Positions 41,619 through 49,244 of a DNA stretch of 64,000 bases are shown piece after piece (within the stretch, counting starts at the first letter, position 1; each line of letters starts with the position of its first letter). Origin of the DNA: Tabrizicola_A sp044377735 (GTDB lineage Bacteria; Pseudomonadota; Alphaproteobacteria; Rhodobacterales; Rhodobacteraceae). The DNA is taken from assembly GCA_044377735.1 (NCBI GenBank), contig JBILYK010000008.1, positions 1 to 64,000 on the forward strand, given 5' to 3'. The translations under genes and the position numbers were made by a program. Under the pieces are notes generated by a model, which worked only from the letters and a program-made list of their open reading frames with translations, was not told the DNA's origin and made no database searches.

Positions 41619-43571
41619 TTAGTGCGACTGAGCCTTGCCAGCGCCCGCAGGCACACGGATCGACTGGATCAGATCCTGCACGTCCTTCGGCGGAGCTTTG
41701 GTCATCATCGACACGATATAGGCCGTGGCGACGTTCAAAAGCGCACCGATCGGACCGAATGCCGCCGGAGAGATGCCGAACCAGTGGGCATCAGGCGTGT
41801 TCGGAAGCCAGTTGGTGCCTGGTACGAAGAACCAGCCCAGGTACATGAAGATGTAGACCGAGGTCGCAACCAGACCGACGATCATCCCTGCAATCGCCCC
41901 TTCTTTGGTGACGAAGGTCGAGAAGATCCCCATCATCAGAACCGGGAAGATCGTCGCAGCAGCCAGACCAAAGGCCAAGGCCACCACCTGCGCGGCAAAG
42001 CCGGGCGGGTTCAGACCAAGCCAGGTCGCGAGCACAATGGCGAAAGCCATCGAGATACGCGCGGCCAGAAGTTCGCCCTTTTCGCTGATGTTCGGGTTTA
42101 AGGCACCCTTGATCAGGTCATGGCTGATGGCGGAAGAGATCGCCAACAGAAGGCCCGCAGCGGTCGACAGCGCGGCGGCAAGACCACCGGCGGCGACAAG
42201 TGCGATAACCCAGCCGGGCAGAGCAGCGATTTCAGGGTTCGCAAGAACCATGATGTCGTTGTTCACGGTGGTCAGTTCGTTGCCGACAATGCCCTGTTCA
42301 GCCAGGGTTTTGCCGCCAATGCCGTTGGCCGGATCGGCCAAAGCGGCGTCAACTGCAGCCTGAGCCTCGACAATCGCGGCTTCCAGCGGTGCCTTGTCGG
42401 CATCGGCGGCAGCATCGGCCAAGGCCTTGTTCGCAGCACCCAGCGCCTTGTTGGCGTCAGCCACCGGCTTCTTCTCGTTGAAGTACTGGATCATGCCGTC
42501 GCCGTTCTTGTCGGCGAATGACAGAAGACCCGTCTTTTCCCAGTTCCGGATCCAAGCGAGATCCGGGTTGCTGTCGATCTCGGCGATCGAAAGCGCGGGC
42601 TTCGAGAAGGTTTCGCCATCAATGGCGCCCGGCCAGAAGGTGGTGGTGATGTTCAGACGCGCCATCGAACCCACAGCCGGAGCCACGGTGTACAGCAGTG
42701 CGATGAACACCAGTGCCCAGCCAGCCGACGAACGCGCGTCAGCCACTTTCGGCACGGTGAAGAAGCGGATGATGACGTGCGGCAGACCTGCCGTACCAAT
42801 CATCAGCGACATGGTGATGAGGAACATGTTGAGCATGTTCGTCGTGTCAGCGGTGTAGGCGGCAAAGCCCAGATCCGTCACCACTTGGTCAAGCTTGTCC
42901 AAGAAGTAAACGTCGCCACCGGTCGGCGCATATGACCCGATGAAGCCCAACTGTGGCAGGAAATGCCCCGTCAGGTTCAGCGAGATAAAGATCGCCGGGA
43001 TGGTGTAGGCGATGATCAGCACGATGTACTGCGCCACCTGGGTATAGGTGATGCCCTTCATGCCGCCGAACACGGCATAAGCGAACACGACGGCCGAACC
43101 GATCAACAGACCGGTCGTGGTCGACACTTCCAAGAAGCGTGCAAAGGTCACGCCCACGCCCACCATCTGCCCGATCACATAGGTGATCGAGATGACAAGA
43201 AGGCAAACCACAGCCACCATACGGGCCGAGGTCGAGTAGAAGCGGTCGCCCACGAATTCCGGCACGGTGAACTTGCCGAATTTGCGCAGATAGGGGGCAA
43301 GCAGCAGTGCAAGCAGCACATAGCCGCCGGTCCAGCCCATCAGGAAGACCGAGTTGTTATAGCCCCCGAAGGCGATCAGACCTGCCATCGAGATAAAGGA
43401 CGCTGCCGACATCCAGTCAGCCGCAGTCGCCATGCCGTTGACCACCGGGCCAACGCCCTGGCCTGCAGCATAGAATTCAGCCGTCGAACTGGCGCGAGCC
43501 CAGAACGCGATACCGAAGTAAAGCGCGAAGGACGCACCGATGACGAGAAGGTTGAGTGTAAACTGATCCAT
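41619..43571 (-). CDS. Sodium:solute symporter, VC_2705/ActP type (probable acetate or monocarboxylate uptake)
   Basis: A 650-residue SSS-family transporter with about 13 helices; ADWMSAASFISMAG, FARFLEVSTTTGLLIGS and the GLPHVIIRFF segment are typical of acetate permease-like members. Between the helices near 310 and 450 sits an unusual soluble insert: DKNGDGMIQYFNE (354-366), like an EF-hand calcium loop, then an Ala-rich helical stretch (370-415). With the DUF4212 subunit just upstream and acs nearby, acetate uptake is the likely job. Confidence 0.87.
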   Translation of the reverse strand: MDQFTLNLLVIGASFALYFGIAFWARASSTAEFYAAGQGVGPVVNGMATAADWMSAASFISMAGLIAFGGYNNSVFLMGWTGGYVLLALLLAPYLRKFGKFTVPEFVGDRFYSTSARMVAVVCLLVISITYVIGQMVGVGVTFARFLEVSTTTGLLIGSAVVFAYAVFGGMKGITYTQVAQYIVLIIAYTIPAIFISLNLTGHFLPQLGFIGSYAPTGGDVYFLDKLDQVVTDLGFAAYTADTTNMLNMFLITMSLMIGTAGLPHVIIRFFTVPKVADARSSAGWALVFIALLYTVAPAVGSMARLNITTTFWPGAIDGETFSKPALSIAEIDSNPDLAWIRNWEKTGLLSFADKNGDGMIQYFNEKKPVADANKALGAANKALADAAADADKAPLEAAIVEAQAAVDAALADPANGIGGKTLAEQGIVGNELTTVNNDIMVLANPEIAALPGWVIALVAAGGLAAALSTAAGLLLAISSAISHDLIKGALNPNISEKGELLAARISMAFAIVLATWLGLNPPGFAAQVVALAFGLAAATIFPVLMMGIFSTFVTKEGAIAGMIVGLVATSVYIFMYLGWFFVPGTNWLPNTPDAHWFGISPAAFGPIGALLNVATAYIVSMMTKAPPKDVQDLIQSIRVPAGAGKAQSH

Positions 43572-43586
43572 CAGTCCCGGTTCCCT

Positions 43587-43844
43587 TTATTCTTCCACGC
43601 CATGGGCGCGGTCGATCCCGTTCATCACCTTCGCGTAGACGAAGATGAGGATCAGGAACACATAGATCGATCCGTTCTGAGCGAACCAGAACCCGATATC
43701 GGCGCCGCCGACGTGGATTCCGGACAGCGCAGGACGAAGCAGGATGCCCAGCCCGAACGAGCAAGCGAACCAGATCACCATCGAAATAGCGATGACCCGA
43801 ATATTCGCTGCCCAGTAAGCGCCGGCAGATGACTTGTCCGCCAT
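43587..43844 (-). CDS. DUF4212 small symporter subunit
   Basis: An 85-residue protein with two membrane helices (about 13-35 and 52-74) and a typical AYWAANIRVIAISMVIWF start. DUF4212 proteins are nearly always encoded next to VC_2705-type symporters and are taken as their small subunit. GGGAGAG lies before the ATG. It starts the symporter operon, 15 bases ahead of the large subunit, and follows adk. Confidence 0.9.
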   Translation of the reverse strand: MADKSSAGAYWAANIRVIAISMVIWFACSFGLGILLRPALSGIHVGGADIGFWFAQNGSIYVFLILIFVYAKVMNGIDRAHGVEE

Positions 43845-43914
43845 GAGTGTCTCTCCCTGGTTGGTTTCTAAGCTGCACTGCAGCCCCGGGGGATCCGGGG
43901 CAACAGGCCTTTTC

Positions 43915-44586
43915 TCAAGCCGCCACTTGCCCGACGACGGACCCAAGCGCCGTGCGGATTTCTGCGATGGGACCCATCGCGTCAATCTTGTGCAAAACAC
44001 CTTTGCCCGCGTAATAGGCAATCAGCGGCGCCGTCTGGGCGTGATAGGCTTTCAGCCGCTCGCGCACAGTTTCGGCATTGTCGTCGGCCCGACGCTTCAT
44101 GTCGGTGCCGCCGCATTTGTCACAAACCCCCGCTTTCGCGGGCAGTTTGAATTGGTCATGATAGCCTTCACCGCATGTGGCGCAGGTGTAGCGGCCCGAG
44201 ATGCGGCCCACCATGGCCTCGTCATCGACCTCAAGGCTGATCACGGCAGTGACGCGCTGGCCATTGTCGGCCAACAGCCCGTCAAGCGACGCGGCCTGCC
44301 CATCGGTGCGCGGAAAGCCATCCAGGATGATGCCTTTGGCCACATCGGGCTGGGCCATACGGTCTTTCAGAATGGCCAGCACGATGTCATCGCTGACAAG
44401 CTGACCCGCCTCCATCACCGCCTTCGCCCGCTTGCCCGCGTCCGAGCCCGCGGCCACAGCGGCGCGCAGCATGTCGCCGGTCGACAACTGCACCAGACCG
44501 AAATCCTCTTCCAGCATGCGCGCTTGCGTGCCTTTGCCGGCCCCCGGGGGGCCAAGCAAGATCAGAACCGTGGAATTGCTCGCCAT
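43915..44586 (-). CDS. adk: Adenylate kinase
   Basis: A 223-residue long-form adenylate kinase. P-loop GPPGAGKGT, ILDGFPRTDGQ, and a LID with two CxxC pairs (CATCGEGYHDQ and CDKCGG) that should bind zinc. It balances 2 ADP with ATP and AMP. Here it sits between acs, which releases AMP, and the acetate symporter genes, instead of the usual ribosomal-protein operon; that placement suggests it recycles the AMP of acetate activation. Confidence 0.95.
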   Translation of the reverse strand: MASNSTVLILLGPPGAGKGTQARMLEEDFGLVQLSTGDMLRAAVAAGSDAGKRAKAVMEAGQLVSDDIVLAILKDRMAQPDVAKGIILDGFPRTDGQAASLDGLLADNGQRVTAVISLEVDDEAMVGRISGRYTCATCGEGYHDQFKLPAKAGVCDKCGGTDMKRRADDNAETVRERLKAYHAQTAPLIAYYAGKGVLHKIDAMGPIAEIRTALGSVVGQVAA

Positions 44587-44592
44587 GGGCCC

Positions 44593-46557
44593 TTAACCCT
44601 TGTTCATGCGGTTGGCGATCAGATCTTCCACCACCGAAGGATCGGCCAGTGTCGAGGTGTCGCCCAAGCTGCCAAAGTCATTCTCGGCAATCTTGCGCAG
44701 GATACGGCGCATGATCTTGCCCGAACGGGTCTTCGGCAGGCCGGGGGCCCACTGGATCAGGTCAGGCTTGGCAATCGGGCCGATTTCGGTGCGCACCCAC
44801 GCCTCCAGCTCTTTGCGCAGGGCGTCCGTCGGCTCGACCCCGTTCATCAAGGTGACATAGGCATAGATGCCTTGACCCTTGATGTCGTGGGGGTAACCCA
44901 CAACCGCGCTTTCGGCGACCTGCGGATGCGCAACCAGCGCGGATTCTACTTCGGCGGTGCCCATGCGATGACCAGACACGTTGATCACGTCATCGACGCG
45001 CCCGGTGATCCAGTAATAGCCATCTGCATCGCGGCGGCAGCCGTCCCCGGTGAAATAATAGCCCGGATACTGGCTGAAATAAGCCTCTTCAAACCGCGCA
45101 TGATCGCCCCACAGGGTGCGCATCTGGCCCGGCCAGCTGTCCGCAATGCACAAGACGCCATCGGTTTCGATTTTGTCCTGCACCTTGGCGGTGGCCGGAT
45201 CCAGCACGACGGGGGTGACACCAAAGAACGGCTTGGTGGCAGACCCCGGCTTTTGCGGAATGGCACCCGGCAAGGGGGTGATCAGGTGGCCGCCGGTTTC
45301 GGTTTGCCAGAAGGTGTCAACGATCGGGCATTTCCCTTTGCCGACATGGGTGTTGTACCAGTTCCATGCCTCGGGGTTGATCGGCTCGCCCACCGAACCC
45401 AGAAGCTTCAGGCTCGACAGGTCGTGCTTGTTCACCCAGTCCGCACCCATGCCCATCAGGCTGCGGATCGCGGTCGGCGCGGTGTAGAACTGGTTGACCT
45501 TGTGCTTGGCGCAAACTTCCCAGAAGCGGCCCGCATCCGGATAGGTCGGCACGCCTTCGAACATGATCGTGGTCGCACCATTGGCCAAGGGGCCATAGAC
45601 GATATAGCTGTGCCCGGTGACCCAACCCACATCGGCGGTGCACCAAAACACATCGCCCTCTTGGTAATCAAAGGTCATCTGATGCGTCATCGACGCATAG
45701 ACCAGATAGCCGCCGCTCGTGTGAACCACACCCTTCGGCTTGCCGGTGGAACCCGAGGTGTAAAGGATGAACAGCGGATCTTCCGCGCCCATTTCGACAT
45801 AAGGGCAATAGGGCTTGGCCGCCGCCATCTCGGCCTTGACGTCCACGTCGCGGCCTTCGGTCCAGCTGGTCTGATCGCCGGTGTGCTTGACCACAAGGCA
45901 TTTCACCCGGTCGTTGCAATGCATCAAGGCCTGATCGGCGTTGGCCTTCAGAGCCGTTTTCTTGCCACCGCGCGGCGCGAAATCGGCGGTGATCACCAGC
46001 TTGGCTTCCGAGTCATTGATGCGGTTGGCCAAAGCGTCAGGCGAAAAGCCTGCGAAGACGATCGAATGAATGGCCCCAATCCGGGCGCAGGCCAGCATGG
46101 CATAGGCGGCCTCGGGGATCATCGGCAAATAGATCACCACCCGGTCGCCGCGCTGCACGCCCTGCGCCTTCAGCACATTGGCCATGCGGCAGGTCTGCTC
46201 CAACAACTGGGCATAGGTGATGTGCTGGGCGGGCGTTGCGGGGCTGTCCGGCTCCCAGATGATCGCGGTCTGGTTGGCGCGCGCGACCATATGGCGGTCA
46301 ATGCAATTGGCCGACACGTTCAGCGTGCCATCCTCATACCACTTGATCGACACCTTCCCAAGGTCGAAATTGGCATCCTTGATCTTGGTGTAATCCTTGA
46401 TCCAATCGATGCGCTTGCCCTGCTCGGCCCAAAAGGCTTCGGGATCCGCGACGGACGCCGCATACATCGTGGCATAGCTTTCGGCGGTCACATGCGCCTT
46501 CGCGATGAACTCTTTCGACGCCGAATACACACCCGTTGTCTGACCGGTTTCTGCCAT
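44593..46557 (-). CDS. acs: Acetyl-CoA synthetase
   Basis: A 654-residue ANL enzyme. ILYTSGSTGKPKGVVH is the P-loop, DTFWQTETGGH the acetate-pocket motif, YYFTGDGCRRDADGYYWITGR the hinge, and PKTRSGKIMRR carries the lysine controlled by acetylation. It makes acetyl-CoA from acetate, ATP and CoA. The start MAETGQTTGVYSA follows GGAGGAGG, a very strong site; the frame extends into the promoter. Six bases separate it from adk. Confidence 0.96.
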   Translation of the reverse strand: MAETGQTTGVYSASKEFIAKAHVTAESYATMYAASVADPEAFWAEQGKRIDWIKDYTKIKDANFDLGKVSIKWYEDGTLNVSANCIDRHMVARANQTAIIWEPDSPATPAQHITYAQLLEQTCRMANVLKAQGVQRGDRVVIYLPMIPEAAYAMLACARIGAIHSIVFAGFSPDALANRINDSEAKLVITADFAPRGGKKTALKANADQALMHCNDRVKCLVVKHTGDQTSWTEGRDVDVKAEMAAAKPYCPYVEMGAEDPLFILYTSGSTGKPKGVVHTSGGYLVYASMTHQMTFDYQEGDVFWCTADVGWVTGHSYIVYGPLANGATTIMFEGVPTYPDAGRFWEVCAKHKVNQFYTAPTAIRSLMGMGADWVNKHDLSSLKLLGSVGEPINPEAWNWYNTHVGKGKCPIVDTFWQTETGGHLITPLPGAIPQKPGSATKPFFGVTPVVLDPATAKVQDKIETDGVLCIADSWPGQMRTLWGDHARFEEAYFSQYPGYYFTGDGCRRDADGYYWITGRVDDVINVSGHRMGTAEVESALVAHPQVAESAVVGYPHDIKGQGIYAYVTLMNGVEPTDALRKELEAWVRTEIGPIAKPDLIQWAPGLPKTRSGKIMRRILRKIAENDFGSLGDTSTLADPSVVEDLIANRMNKG

Positions 46558-46915
46558 TGGATCCTCCTCCAGTTTGAACAGCATGATCTCGCCATCCGCA
46601 CGGTCCGCGCCAAGAACGCGGATCCCCCCGTAAATGCGATCATAACGGAAGTGTAAAAGAAGTGCTAACTCTAATTGCAATATGGATTTTCCTGTAAATT
46701 CGTTGACAGATAATGCAGTCAACTATGTAAATTTTCCGAAAAGTGATTGAGAAATGACGCAGTTGACCGCGCCATGATCGGCGGAAACCGGCGCAAGGTC
46801 AGTTTGTCGCAGGGGGTCATCTTGAAAACCGGCCTTGCAATGATAGCGCAAGCATCCTTGGGCCTGCGCCAAAGCCATGCCGCAGTGCAACATCTATGTA
46901 TGCAAACGATTCGAC
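46558..46915. promoter_or_regulatory. 358-bp non-coding region upstream of acs with inverted repeat GTTGAC-N10-GTCAAC
   Basis: No coding frame. Bases 46640-46760 are clearly AT-richer than their surroundings. GTTGAC (46702-46707) and GTCAAC (46718-46723) form an inverted repeat with ten bases between, flanked by GTAAAT on the left and GTAAAT on the right. It is a good candidate operator about 145 bases upstream of the acs start. On the minus strand TTGCAA and TTTACA, 17 bases apart, are a weak promoter candidate. The rest, next to sulP, holds nothing I recognise. Confidence 0.5.
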
Positions 46916-48580
46916 TCAGACCTTGGGGGCCACGCCCAGCGCGGCCGGAACGGCGGCAAGATCGGCCACGAACAAAACCTGATCGCCCCGCACCCCCGCC
47001 TGATGCAACACCCGCCGCACCTCGGCACTGGCGCCCGAAATCACCAGCCGCCCCTCTTTGCGCGCCATCTTGCGCGCCAAAAGCGCAAAGGAATAGGCCC
47101 CCGAACTGTCGATCAACGGCACGGCGGCAAAATCCACCACCAGCGCGCGCGGCCGCTCAGACACCTGATCCAAGACCGACCCCAGCCGCGCCGCCGCGCC
47201 AAAGAACCATGGGCCGTTCAGGTGATACACCACCACATCGGTGTCACCATCCCGGTCCAGATCCATCTCGGGCAGGGGCAGGCGGCTTTCGGCAATCGTC
47301 GTGCCCGCCGACATGCGGTTGATAAACACCAACCCCGCCAGCGCGAACCCCACCACAATGCCCTCGGTCAGGTCCCGAAACACCACCAGCCCAAAGGTCG
47401 CCAAAAGCACCACCGCATCCGCCCGCGAATGGCGCGCCAGATGCCACAGCTCTTCCTTCTCGGCCATGTTCCACGCCACCACGGCCAAAACCCCGGCCAA
47501 GGCGGCCAAGGGGATGAACCCGGCCAAAGGTGCGGCCACCAGCATGAAGGCCAGCACAAACACCGCATGCAGCATCCCCGACACCGGCCCGCGTGACCCG
47601 GCGCGCACATTGGTGGCCGTGCGCGCGATGGTGCCGGTCACGCAGAACCCACCGAACAAGGGCGTCACCACATTGGCCACCCCTTGCGCCATCAATTCCG
47701 CATTGGGGCGGTGACGGCGGCCCGACATCCCATCGGCCACCACCGCCGACAACAGGCTTTCAATCGCACCAAGCAGCGTGAACGACAGCGCCCAAGGCAG
47801 CGCCGCCTGCACAGCCGCCAGCCCGAAATCAGGCAAAGCAGGCGCAGGCGGGCTGCGCGGCAACTCGCCAAAGCGGCTGTAAATCGTCTCCACCGGCAGG
47901 CCCAGCACCGCCACCACCACCGAGGCCAAAGCCACTGCAATCAACAGGTTCGGCGCCCGTGGTGCCCAGCGCTTGACCCCGACAATCAGCGCCACCGTGC
48001 CCGCCGCGACCATCAGCGCCGCCGGGTTCAGACTGCCCCGCGCCGCCCACAACGCCTCAACCTTGTGCAAAATCTCGGCAGGCTCTGCGCCGGGCAGGGT
48101 CAGACCCAGAAGGTCCTTGATCTGGCTGGCAAAGATGATGACCGCGATGCCTGCCGTGAACCCCACCGTCACCGGATAGGGAATGAACCGCACATAAGAC
48201 CCCGCGCGCAACGCCGCCAACACCGCCAGAAACACCCCCGACATCAGCGTGGCCAGCAAAAGCCCCTCAACCCCAATCTGCGCCACGCAGGCCGAGACCA
48301 GCACAATGAACGCCCCCGCAGGCCCCCCGACCTGATACCGCGACCCGCCAAGGGCCGATACGATGAACCCGCCGATGATCGTGGTGAACAGCCCCCGTTC
48401 CGGGCTGACGCCGCTCGCAATCGCAATCGCCATCGACAAGGGCAGCGCCACAATCGCCACCGTCAACCCCGCCAGCGCATCGGCGCGCAGATCAGCGGGC
48501 CGATAGCCCTCGCGCAGCGTGGTCACAAGCTTGGGCAGAAACTCCGAAGGGCTGTGGGCAGGCGTTGGATTAAGGGCCAT
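46916..48580 (-). CDS. SulP-family anion transporter with STAS domain
   Basis: A 554-residue protein. About 12-14 helices occupy residues 25-420, starting with the LTVAIVALPLSMAIAIASGV signature; a cytoplasmic STAS domain (about 435-545; VVYHLNGPWFFGAAARL, VDFAAVPLIDSSGAYS) follows. SulP proteins move sulfate, bicarbonate or dicarboxylates with Na+ or H+. The acetate genes lie downstream but a 358-bp spacer separates them, so co-transcription is doubtful. Substrate cannot be read from the sequence. Confidence 0.9.
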   Translation of the reverse strand: MALNPTPAHSPSEFLPKLVTTLREGYRPADLRADALAGLTVAIVALPLSMAIAIASGVSPERGLFTTIIGGFIVSALGGSRYQVGGPAGAFIVLVSACVAQIGVEGLLLATLMSGVFLAVLAALRAGSYVRFIPYPVTVGFTAGIAVIIFASQIKDLLGLTLPGAEPAEILHKVEALWAARGSLNPAALMVAAGTVALIVGVKRWAPRAPNLLIAVALASVVVAVLGLPVETIYSRFGELPRSPPAPALPDFGLAAVQAALPWALSFTLLGAIESLLSAVVADGMSGRRHRPNAELMAQGVANVVTPLFGGFCVTGTIARTATNVRAGSRGPVSGMLHAVFVLAFMLVAAPLAGFIPLAALAGVLAVVAWNMAEKEELWHLARHSRADAVVLLATFGLVVFRDLTEGIVVGFALAGLVFINRMSAGTTIAESRLPLPEMDLDRDGDTDVVVYHLNGPWFFGAAARLGSVLDQVSERPRALVVDFAAVPLIDSSGAYSFALLARKMARKEGRLVISGASAEVRRVLHQAGVRGDQVLFVADLAAVPAALGVAPKV

Positions 48581-48694
48581 GCGGTCGGCAATCTGATATA
48601 AAGGGCGGAATGCCGGAAATCATGGCAGGCGGGATCAAATACGATTAACAAACGCCCCTGATCCGCGCCTGTCAATACATTCGCCTCTCATTAT

Positions 48695-48724
48695 ATACGC
48701 CCATCAATAGATACGCCCATCAAT
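48695..48724 (+). repeat. 14-bp direct repeat upstream of the HugZ-like gene
   Basis: ATACGCCCATCAAT occurs twice with a period of 16 bases, 20 bases before the next ATG. It lies in the likely promoter region between divergent genes and could be a paired protein-binding site or a simple duplication. Confidence 0.55.
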
Positions 48725-48743
48725 CACCCGCTCAGGTTCTCGC

Positions 48744-49235
48744 ATGTCCAACCCCCGCCGCCCCGATCCGGTTCAGCCCGCCGATGACGCCGCCCGCCAA
48801 TTGGCGCGCGCGCTGATGGCGGCCAACCATGCCGCGCTGGCCACGCTTGACCCCACTGGTGCCCCCGCGATCAGCCGCGTCGCCTTTGGCCTGTGCCCCA
48901 ACGGCCTCCCCCTCACGCTGATCTCGTCCCTCGCGGCGCATTTCGCCCAGCTTCAGGACGATCCGCGCTGTTCGCTGATGGTCGGAGAGGTGGGAGCCAG
49001 GGGCGACCCGCTCACCCATCCCCGCCTGATGATCCGCGCCCATGCCGCCTTTGTCGCCGCTGACGCGCCCGACCGCCCCGCCTTGCGCGCCCATTGGTTA
49101 AAGGGCCACCCGAAGGCAGCCCTCTACATCGACTTTGCCGATTTCGCCTTTGTGCGGCTCACCCCCGAAAGTGCGCTTCTGAACGGCGGCTTTGGCCGTG
49201 CCTTCCGCCTCTCGCCTGAGGATCTGCGCGCTTAA
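48744..49235 (+). CDS. HugZ-like pyridoxamine 5'-phosphate oxidase-fold protein
   Basis: A 163-residue split-barrel flavin-binding-fold protein. The N-terminal AARQLARALMAANHAALATL and PAISRVAFGLC segments, LISSLAAHFAQLQDDPRCSLM, and the C-terminal ADFAFVRLTPESALLNGGFGRAF are typical of HugZ/heme-utilization relatives. Known members bind heme or FMN; some degrade heme. It lacks the long C-terminal heme-binding tail of full HugZ, so a general FMN or heme role is all that can be said. Confidence 0.82.
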   Translation: MSNPRRPDPVQPADDAARQLARALMAANHAALATLDPTGAPAISRVAFGLCPNGLPLTLISSLAAHFAQLQDDPRCSLMVGEVGARGDPLTHPRLMIRAHAAFVAADAPDRPALRAHWLKGHPKAALYIDFADFAFVRLTPESALLNGGFGRAFRLSPEDLRA

Positions 49236-49244
49236 AGCGGCCCG

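Noticed and set aside
43834..46656. A 940-residue plus-strand open frame
   Set aside because: It is antisense to acs and adk; long antisense frames are common in GC-rich DNA, and the peptide has no recognisable domain.
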